From the NCBI GenBank assembly GCA_944336975.1, contig CALVLH010000004.1:50846-114845 (forward strand): a DNA stretch of 64,000 bases, given 5' to 3'. This document shows, piece after piece, positions 58,490 through 64,000 of this stretch. The position numbers and the translations under genes are program-made. The DNA is from an uncultured Clostridia bacterium (GTDB lineage Bacteria; Bacillota; Clostridia; Christensenellales; Borkfalkiaceae). The number at the start of each line of letters is the position of its first letter. Positions within the stretch are counted from its first letter, which is position 1. The notes below the pieces were generated by a model, which was not told the origin of the DNA, did no database searches, and saw nothing but the letters and a program-made list of their open reading frames with translations.

Positions 58490-58666
58490 ATGGAAAAGAT
58501 TTTTTGTCTCGGACTCATGTTCGGTGCCATCGGCGGCGCACTGCTCGTGGCGAACAGCTACAAGGCGCGTTCCCTGGTCAAAAAGAGCCAGGAAGAAGTC
58601 ATGAAGAAGATGGACGACATGATGGACGAACGCCTCAAGGCGATGGGGCAGAAACAGAAGGACTGA
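58490..58666 (+). CDS. Small membrane protein (58 residues)
   Basis: An N-terminal membrane helix (about 4-22; C-L-G-L-M-F-G-A-I-G-G-A) is followed by a charged Met-rich helix (M-K-K-M-D-D-M-M-D-E-R). SD GGAGG lies 6 bases before the ATG. A small GGACGG/CCGTCC hairpin (58464-58479) is just upstream of the SD. No family was recognised. Confidence 0.65.
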   Translation: MEKIFCLGLMFGAIGGALLVANSYKARSLVKKSQEEVMKKMDDMMDERLKAMGQKQKD

Positions 58667-58671
58667 AGAGG

Positions 58672-58700
58672 ACGCGGCTGCGCGAGCGGCCGCGTTCTTT
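58672..58700 (+). terminator. Probable terminator
   Basis: The stem ACGCGGC/GCCGCGT (58672-58678 with 58689-58695) with a 10-base loop is followed by TCTTTT. Confidence 0.6.
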
Positions 58701-58727
58701 TCCGCTCGCGGTGCGCACTTCAATCGG

Positions 58728-58756
58728 TAGACAACGCCGCAAAACTGTGGTACAAT
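58728..58756 (+). promoter_or_regulatory. Promoter giving a leaderless ruvX transcript
   Basis: TAGACA, 17-base spacer, TACAAT (58751-58756). The ATG at 58763 is 6 bases further, so transcription should begin at or next to the start codon. No Shine-Dalgarno is present. Confidence 0.7.
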
Positions 58757-58762
58757 AGGCGC

Positions 58763-59545
58763 ATGGAAAAACGAATTGCCGCTTTCGACATCGGGGACAA
58801 ACGCATCGGAGTCGCGTTCAGCGATCCTTTCAACGAGTACGCCATGCCCGGCGATACCTATTGGCGCACGGGGAAATTTACGGAGGACGTGAAGGCGATC
58901 GCGCGCATCGCGGAAGAGCGGGGCGCGGGAACGATCGTCTGCGGACTTCCCGTCAATTTCGACGGCTCGGAAAGCGTTCAGACGGAGAAAACGCGCCGCT
59001 TCATCGAGGCGCTCCGCGCGGAAACGCGCATTCCGGTCGTCACGGAAGACGAGCGTTTTACCACCATGCAGGCGACGCAGACGCTCATCGAGGGCGGCGT
59101 CAGAAGGAAAAAGAGAAAAAACAGCGTGGATTCCATCGCGGCGGCTTGCATCCTCGACGGATACCTCGCAAAAAGAAAGAAGGAGAAAGAAAAAATGAGC
59201 CTGAAAGAAGAATCTTACGATTACGACGACGAGAACAATTTCGTCGAACTGGTGGACGAGAACGGTGAAAGCCACCGCTACGAGCACGTCGGGACGATCG
59301 AGTACCGCGGCGAATGGTATTGCTTCTTTACCAACCCGGAAGAGGCGGAAGAAGCGTATGAGGACGAAGAGGATGCGGGCGAGGAGATCGTCGTGTTCCG
59401 CCTCGTCGGAGACGAAGACGACGAGAGCCTGGAAATGGTGACGGACGATAAATTGCTCGACGAGGTTTTTGCCGAATTTTGCAATCAGTACGGGGACAGC
59501 GAGGACGCCGACGAGGCCGCCGCGCTCGAACCGGACGAAGAATAA
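58763..59545 (+). CDS. ruvX: RuvX/YqgF nuclease fused in frame to DUF1292
   Basis: Residues 1 to about 140 are the YqgF/RuvX RNase H-like enzyme (D-I-G-D-K-R-I-G-V-A near residue 9, C-G-L-P-V-N, E-D-E-R-F-T-T, D-S-I-A-A-A near residue 127), which finishes 16S rRNA 5' ends. Residues 145-260 are a DUF1292 (YrzB-like) acidic domain (F-V-E-L-V-D-E-N-G-E). Elsewhere these are two neighbouring genes. Here no stop separates them, but ATG 59195 (residue 145) has AAGGAG 9 bases before it, so DUF1292 can also be made alone. Confidence 0.85.
   Translation: MEKRIAAFDIGDKRIGVAFSDPFNEYAMPGDTYWRTGKFTEDVKAIARIAEERGAGTIVCGLPVNFDGSESVQTEKTRRFIEALRAETRIPVVTEDERFTTMQATQTLIEGGVRRKKRKNSVDSIAAACILDGYLAKRKKEKEKMSLKEESYDYDDENNFVELVDENGESHRYEHVGTIEYRGEWYCFFTNPEEAEEAYEDEEDAGEEIVVFRLVGDEDDESLEMVTDDKLLDEVFAEFCNQYGDSEDADEAAALEPDEE
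59195..59545 (+). CDS. DUF1292 (YrzB-like) protein, internal start
   Basis: This 116-residue acidic protein is encoded by the 3' part of the ruvX frame. The core F-V-E-L-V-D-E-N-G-E-S...Y-E-H-V-G-T-I-E-Y and F-R-L-V-G-D-E-D-D-E-S-L match DUF1292, a small protein of unknown role usually found right after ruvX. A clear ribosome site (AAGGAG) supports independent initiation. Confidence 0.7.
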   Translation: MSLKEESYDYDDENNFVELVDENGESHRYEHVGTIEYRGEWYCFFTNPEEAEEAYEDEEDAGEEIVVFRLVGDEDDESLEMVTDDKLLDEVFAEFCNQYGDSEDADEAAALEPDEE

Positions 59546-59578
59546 TCGCGCCCGCAGGAATTTTTTGCCGAAAAACCG

Positions 59579-59631
59579 TTGACAGCGCGCCGAAATTATG
59601 CTATTATCTTATTAAGAATAAATCTCAATAA
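59579..59631 (+). promoter_or_regulatory. Promoter and Fur/PerR-like box of the perR-rbr operon
   Basis: TTGACA (59579-59584), 17-base spacer, TATTAT (59602-59607). Just downstream, TATTAAGA-N5-TCTCAATA (about 59609-59629) forms an imperfect dyad like a PerR/Fur box, placed to block initiation. Confidence 0.7.
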
Positions 59632-59641
59632 AGAGCAAATG

Positions 59642-60043
59642 ATGGCAGAAACAAGCGCAAGGAACACAAAACAGAAACAGGCGATTTACGAAGCGCTGTG
59701 CGCGCTCGACCATCCGTCTGCGTCGGAGGTCTACGATCGGGTACATACGGAGCATCCCACCATCAGCCGAGGGACGGTCTTCCGCGTTTTGGGCGGCTTT
59801 GCGGAGAGCGGAAGGGTGCGCAAATTGCAACTTTCCGACAGCGACGATCGCTACGATCCCACGCTTGCGCCCCACTATCACGCGCGTTGCGCTCTTTGCG
59901 GGCGGGTGGAGGACGTATTCCTTCCCGAAGCGGACGGAGTACTCGGCGGCGTGCGGACGGCGGGGAGCATCGACATCAACGGTTATGACGTCGAATTCTT
60001 CGGCGTATGTAAAGATTGCAGAAAAAAAGGAGAGCAAACATGA
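59642..60043 (+). CDS. perR: Fur-family peroxide regulator PerR
   Basis: The 133-residue repressor has a winged-helix domain (Q-A-I-Y-E-A-L...S-A-S-E-V-Y-D-R-V...[10 protein letters not shown]), and the metal site region P-H-Y-H-A-R. A four-cysteine structural zinc site lies in C-A-L-C and C-K-D-C. PerR rather than Fur is inferred from the rubrerythrin gene directly downstream. An ATG three bases earlier is an alternative start. Confidence 0.88.
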   Translation: MAETSARNTKQKQAIYEALCALDHPSASEVYDRVHTEHPTISRGTVFRVLGGFAESGRVRKLQLSDSDDRYDPTLAPHYHARCALCGRVEDVFLPEADGVLGGVRTAGSIDINGYDVEFFGVCKDCRKKGEQT

Positions 60044-60576
60044 AAGAACTCAAAGGATCCAAGACGGAACAAAATCTCATCGCGGCATATTCGGGCGAGA
60101 GCCGCGCGACCAACAAATACGCTTACTATGCGTCCCGTGCGAGAAAGGACGGGTATCAGCAGATCGCGGACATCTTCGAGGAGACTTCCCGCAACGAGCG
60201 CGAGCACGCGAAGATGTGGTTCAAGCTGTTCGCGGGTATTCATTCCACGGAAGAGAATCTGCGCGATGCGGCGGCAGGCGAGAACGACGAATGGACGGAT
60301 ATGTATCCCGAATTTGCCCGCGTAGCGCGCGAAGAGGGCTTCGAAGAGATCGCAAAGATGTTCGAAGCCGTCGCGGGTGTAGAAAAAGAACATGAAGATC
60401 GCTATCGCAAGCTCATCGCCAACATGGAAGAGGGCAGAGTGTTTGTGCGCGACGGCGAAGTGTACTGGCAGTGTCTCAACTGCGGCGCGATCGTCAAGGC
60501 GAGCGAAGCTCCCGAGATCTGCCCTGTGTGCTCGCATCCGAGAGCGTATTTCCAGCTCAAAGCGGAAAATTATTGA
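60040..60576 (+). CDS. rbr: Rubrerythrin
   Basis: This 178-residue peroxidase of anaerobes has a ferritin-like di-iron domain (E-S-R-A-T-N-K-Y near residue 19; E-x2-H in E-R-E-H-A-K and V-E-K-E-H-E) and a C-terminal rubredoxin domain (C-L-N-C-G...C-P-V-C near residues 146-164). It reduces H2O2 with electrons from rubredoxin/NADH. ATG overlaps the perR stop by four bases. Confidence 0.96.
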   Translation: MKELKGSKTEQNLIAAYSGESRATNKYAYYASRARKDGYQQIADIFEETSRNEREHAKMWFKLFAGIHSTEENLRDAAAGENDEWTDMYPEFARVAREEGFEEIAKMFEAVAGVEKEHEDRYRKLIANMEEGRVFVRDGEVYWQCLNCGAIVKASEAPEICPVCSHPRAYFQLKAENY

Positions 60577-60633
60577 TCCCGTGCGTCGAAGCGGATTTTG
60601 CCCGCCGCAGCGGTTATGACAATCGATATGACA

Positions 60634-60676
60634 AGTGCCTCCCGCACGCATGACGTGCGGGTGGCACTTTCTTTTT
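60634..60676 (+). terminator. Terminator of perR-rbr
   Basis: A 15-bp stem with one mismatch (60634-60648 with 60654-60668) and a 5-base loop, followed by TTCTTTTTT. Confidence 0.9.
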
Positions 60677-60774
60677 TGTTTCCATATCTTGTGGTTTTGC
60701 CGTTTTTCAAACACAATTCTCTGAAAAATTTCGGACTTTTCTCGGAAAAAATGTCATAATAAAGCATTACACAT

Positions 60775-60803
60775 TTGACTTTCCGTCATAGATATACTAT
60801 ACT
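60775..60803 (+). promoter_or_regulatory. Promoter for the repeat lipoprotein
   Basis: TTGACT, 17-base spacer, TATACT (60798-60803), 48 bases before the start. The region before it is AT-rich. Confidence 0.75.
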
Positions 60804-60851
60804 ATTCCATGACAAAATAAAATAATGTCATGTTTCCGGTGAAAGAAGATC

Positions 60852-63800
60852 ATGAGAAAAAGATATAAAATCGCAATCCTGGCACTGACAGCCGCCGTCG
60901 CAACGACGTCGGTGGTTTCTGTTGTCTCCTGCGGCAAAAAATCCAATCCGCTCGATACCGATTGGGCGGGAAAGACGGTTTGCTACGAACTTCCGACGGA
61001 CGGAAGCACGCCCGATCAGCACACGGGGATCGAGAACATCGGCTACATGGTCTACCGCCTGCAAAACCAGCCGAGTTACTATTCGGAAATGCACGGATCC
61101 GTCAGCACGATGATCGAGCAGACGGTGGAGACGTATAAGCAGTATAACGACGGGGTGATGATCGCGTCGGATATTTCCATCAGCTCCATGGTCAAGACGG
61201 CGCAGCAGACCTGCTTTGTCGGCGACTATGTGCTTTGGCGCGGCGCGGCGACGGGCGCGGCGGATTGGGACGGCCTGAACACGAAGTGGGAAACGAACGA
61301 TCCGACCAAGATCACCGTCGAGGACTATAAGGCGAATTACGGGCTTCCCGGCACCGATTTTTCCGTTTACATCCTCAACGAAGATACCGTCCTTTCCGCT
61401 TCCGATGTCACGGTGAATGCGGACGGGACGTATACGCAGACGTTCGAGCTCAACCCCGAGACGGACGCGGCGCCTTACTATTACCGCCAGAAGATGCTCA
61501 CGACGGGGGGACTGGACGAGTGGCCTGTCTTTTCGTCCATCCGCGTGACCTATACGTTCGATTCCACCTGGCAGATCCTCTCCTCCGTCATCGACGAGAG
61601 TTACAGCGCGAAGATGATCGTCTCCGTCGGCTGTACGGCGCATTACGTCACGACGTACGAATACGAGACGCCCAAGGCGGAGAGCTCGGACTACGAGGAC
61701 TATTACAGCAACTATGCGGATAAACCCGTGAGCGAACTTCCTTCGGGCGGCGAGATCACCGCCGCGGGATGCCTGACGCAGGCATTCGGCGAAGTACTCA
61801 CCGGTCCTGCCGTTTTCAACGTCTCTCTCACCCTGAACGGCACGCCTGTCGACGGCGTCGTCTATGTGGACATCAACAACATGGACATCCGCGCCGCGTT
61901 CGGCAATCTCCGCGTCTGGTATGCGGGCGAAGAAGTCTATCTTGCGCTCGGCGACCTTAAAGCCAAGGTCTCCGTGGAGGAATTTGCCTCTCTTCTCGGC
62001 GAGATGATGCCCGAAGGGAGCTCGGATTTTTCCGAGGCGATCGACGTCAACGCGCTGCTCGAACAGTTGGGCGGCGGCGAGTTCGTCGTCGGGGAAACGC
62101 AGGCGACGCTCGATACCACGCTCAGTCTGTTCGGCATGGATCTTCCCGTCTGCTTCACCTTCAACCTCGGCGAAAGCATCACGCTCGGATCGGTCAAGAC
62201 CGCGCTTTCGTTCGGCGATTTCGATCTTTCCGTCAGTCTCACCGGCGGGACGGACGCTCCCGCGGCGCTCCCCGAAGCGGAAAAAGGCTCCTTCATTGAG
62301 CTGATGCCCTATGTGAACACGCTGGTCGATCTGTTCACGGGCGACGCGATCCGCGCCGATCTTTCCTATGCCTCCGGCGATCTCTCCGTTTCGGGACAGA
62401 TCTCGGTCGGTTTGAAGGATCTCACGGCGGCAGGCGCCGTCTCCGTCGTCTACGGAACGGTTTCCAAGCAGATCGCTTTCTCTTTTGACGGGGAAACGGT
62501 CTACCTCAATCTCGACGGCATCAAACTTCGCGCGAACGCAGAAGAGGCGATCGCGCTGATCGGAAAATATATCGACCTGCCCGACGTGCAGGGTGCGGCG
62601 GATCTTGACGCCGTCATCGCCGCCGTTCTTTCTCTCGATACGGATTCCCTCGTGCAGATGAGCGAAACGGGTAACACGTTGCAGATCGCGATCAAGGGCA
62701 CGGAACTTTTGAAAGCGTTCGGCGTGGAGTTCGAATTGGGCGACGTCATGCTGAACGTGACGGAGAGCGGACTCACCGCTTCCGCTTACGGTGCTACCAT
62801 TGCGGTCACGGCGGGCGAAGCGTTCACCGCGGACACGGAAGGGTATACGGACATCGTCAGATATGCGGGATACCTCATCGATCTGTTCTCCAACGAGAAC
62901 CTCAAAGCAGATCTTTCGTTTGCAAGCGGCGACCTTGCGCTCGATGGCACGGTGGCGCTCAACCTCAAAGACCTGCTTGTGAAAGGCGAATTCGTCGTCT
63001 CGTATAAAGGCATCGAGAAGGACGTCAAGATCGTCTACGGCGAGAACGTCCTGTATCTCGAACTGGAAGGGCTGAAAGTCAAGGCGAACATAGAAGAAGC
63101 GCTCGGGCTGGTGAAGGAGTTCGTCGCGATCCCCGAGACGGACGGCAACGCGGAGGAGCTCATCCTCAAAGTGTTGTCCCTTAACTTCGGCGAAGTGATC
63201 TCTGTTTCCGAAGACGGCACCGCTCTTTCGGTGGTGCTGAAAGGCACGGAACTTTTGAAGGCGCTCGGTGTGGATTTCGCGCTCGGCGACGTCGTGCTCA
63301 ATGTGACGGAAAGCGGGCTCACCGCTTCCGCTCTGGGTGCGGAGATCTCCGTCACGGCAGGCGAGGCGTTTGCCGCGGATACGGAAGGGTACACGGACAT
63401 CGTCAAATACGCGGGTTATCTCATCGACCTGTTCTCCAACGAGAACCTCAAAGCAGATCTTTCGTTTGCGAGCGGCGACCTCGCGTTGAGCGGCAATATC
63501 GATCTCAATCTCAAAGATCTGTTCGTCAAAGGCGAGTTCGTCGTCTCGTACAAAGGCATTGAAAAGGACGTCAAAATTATCTACGGCGAGAACGTCCTGT
63601 ATCTGGAGCTGGAAGGGCTTAAGATCAAGGCGAGCGTGGAAGAGGCGCTCGGACTGGTGAAGGAGTTCGTCGCGATCCCCGAGACGGACGGCAACGCGGA
63701 GGAGCTCATCCTCAAAGTGCTGTCCCTGAACTTCGGCGAAGTCATTGACATTTCCGAGGACGGCACGTCGCTGTCGGTGGTGCTGAAAGGCACGGAACTC

Positions 63801-64000
63801 CTGAAAGCGTTCGGCGTGGAGTTCGAGCTGGGCGACGTCACGCTGAACGTAACGGAGAGCGGACTCACCGCTTCCGCTTACGGTGCTACCGTTGCGGTCA
63901 CGGCGGGCGAAGCGTTCGCCGCGGATACGGAAGGGTACACGGACATCGTCAAATACGCGGGTTATCTCATCGACCTGTTCTCCAACGAGAACCTCAAAGC
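60852..64000 (+). CDS. Large repeat lipoprotein (3' end outside the window)
   Basis: The frame from ATG 60852 stays open to the last base (over 1049 residues). A signal peptide ends with lipobox V-V-S-C (Cys27). Residues 28 to about 290 are unique. From about residue 330 a repeating beta-rich, LppX/lipid-binding-like region begins; the last copies are exact 182-residue units (546 bp) with Y-T-D-I-V-K-Y-A-G-Y-L-I-D-L-F and L-E-L-E-G-L-K. The repeats resemble lipoproteins with long amphipathic sheets, but no family was recognised. It probably sits on the outer face of the membrane. Confidence 0.8.
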   Translation, partial: MRKRYKIAILALTAAVATTSVVSVVSCGKKSNPLDTDWAGKTVCYELPTDGSTPDQHTGIENIGYMVYRLQNQPSYYSEMHGSVSTMIEQTVETYKQYNDGVMIASDISISSMVKTAQQTCFVGDYVLWRGAATGAADWDGLNTKWETNDPTKITVEDYKANYGLPGTDFSVYILNEDTVLSASDVTVNADGTYTQTFELNPETDAAPYYYRQKMLTTGGLDEWPVFSSIRVTYTFDSTWQILSSVIDESYSAKMIVSVGCTAHYVTTYEYETPKAESSDYEDYYSNYADKPVSELPSGGEITAAGCLTQAFGEVLTGPAVFNVSLTLNGTPVDGVVYVDINNMDIRAAFGNLRVWYAGEEVYLALGDLKAKVSVEEFASLLGEMMPEGSSDFSEAIDVNALLEQLGGGEFVVGETQATLDTTLSLFGMDLPVCFTFNLGESITLGSVKTALSFGDFDLSVSLTGGTDAPAALPEAEKGSFIELMPYVNTLVDLFTGDAIRADLSYASGDLSVSGQISVGLKDLTAAGAVSVVYGTVSKQIAFSFDGETVYLNLDGIKLRANAEEAIALIGKYIDLPDVQGAADLDAVIAAVLSLDTDSLVQMSETGNTLQIAIKGTELLKAFGVEFELGDVMLNVTESGLTASAYGATIAVTAGEAFTADTEGYTDIVRYAGYLIDLFSNENLKADLSFASGDLALDGTVALNLKDLLVKGEFVVSYKGIEKDVKIVYGENVLYLELEGLKVKANIEEALGLVKEFVAIPETDGNAEELILKVLSLNFGEVISVSEDGTALSVVLKGTELLKALGVDFALGDVVLNVTESGLTASALGAEISVTAGEAFAADTEGYTDIVKYAGYLIDLFSNENLKADLSFASGDLALSGNIDLNLKDLFVKGEFVVSYKGIEKDVKIIYGENVLYLELEGLKIKASVEEALGLVKEFVAIPETDGNAEELILKVLSLNFGEVIDISEDGTSLSVVLKGTELLKAFGVEFELGDVTLNVTESGLTASAYGATVAVTAGEAFAADTEGYTDIVKYAGYLIDLFSNENLK
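62296..64000 (+). repeat. Tandem 546-bp coding repeats (182 residues each)
   Basis: The marker G-Y-T-D-I-V starts at 62841, 63387 and 63933, exactly 546 bases apart. An older diverged unit begins near 62296 (L-M-P-Y-V-N-T-L-V-D-L-F). Units 2 and 3 are nearly identical in DNA over long stretches, a sign of recent duplication or gene conversion. Confidence 0.93.

Noticed and set aside
60852-64000. Tandem repeats considered as a non-coding satellite or CRISPR array
   Set aside because: The 546-bp units keep one open frame, vary mostly at third positions and start after a signal peptide, so they are protein repeats.

Overview
This is a GC-rich (high-50s percent by eye) bacterial chromosome segment. 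It carries spore-formation genes (spoIIR, sleB-ypeB, yqfC-yqfD), Bacillota-style operon orders (phoH-HD-ybeY-era-yqzL-recO; nadA-nadB-nadC-niaR; rpmG-secE-nusG-rplK-rplA-rplJ-rplL) and many short lipoproteins with AxxC/SxC lipoboxes. The best inference is a spore-forming (or ancestrally spore-forming) anaerobe of class Clostridia, possibly one of the uncultured gut lineages near Christensenellales. That placement is inference, not something the sequence proves. Most transcription units have near-consensus TTGACA-17-TATAAT promoters and strong intrinsic terminators, so units are easy to delimit.

Layout. 1-2.4 kb: end of an FtsX-like ABC permease, a methyltransferase and a duplicated-domain lipoprotein. 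2.6-7.6 kb (minus strand): an esterase, an EF-G-like GTPase, and a CsoR-type repressor with a perfect 19-bp operator. The repressor precedes an EamA transporter whose reading frame runs without a stop into a GNAT acetyltransferase. 7.9-9.4 kb: two unknown membrane proteins, then a tRNA-Arg(CCG) and a detached copy of that tRNA's 3' end. 9.4-15.6 kb: mnmA, spoIIR, sleB-ypeB, trmL and an unknown exported protein. 15.6-19.9 kb: cardiolipin synthase, an MFS transporter and an RlmI-like methyltransferase. 19.9-28.5 kb is an ion and lipid transport region: mntP and a CaCA antiporter, each behind its own yybP-ykoY-type manganese riboswitch, with a PlsC-like acyltransferase between them, then a heterodimeric ABC exporter and a ClC channel/antiporter. 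28.7-32.6 kb: two tiny overlapping genes, a frameshifted NPCBM lipoprotein and an HtrA-like lipoprotein protease. 32.7-37.5 kb: glf with a truncated glycosyltransferase remnant, fba, an M29 aminopeptidase and gap.

37.8-43.6 kb is the conserved yqfC-yqfD-phoH-HD-ybeY-era-yqzL-recO cluster. 43.7-47.3 kb is the NAD operon with its own repressor gene and a dyad operator over the -35 box. 47.6-51.4 kb encodes one very large lipoprotein. 52-55.6 kb holds the secE/nusG and ribosomal stalk genes, with a leader attenuator before rplJ and candidate L1 sites before rplK and rplA. 55.9-60.6 kb: a cyclophilin-like lipoprotein, unknown genes, ruvX fused to DUF1292, and a perR-rubrerythrin oxidative stress operon. 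From 60.85 kb to the end a lipoprotein with exact 182-residue tandem repeats runs off the window.

No CRISPR array, prophage, insertion sequence or obvious new multi-gene defence system was seen. The most interesting items are the twin manganese riboswitches (one on a CaCA antiporter), the CsoR/EamA/GNAT unit with its lost stop codon and embedded promoter, two apparently leaderless genes, a phoH gene whose start seems to have decayed to ACG, and the duplicated tRNA 3' end.
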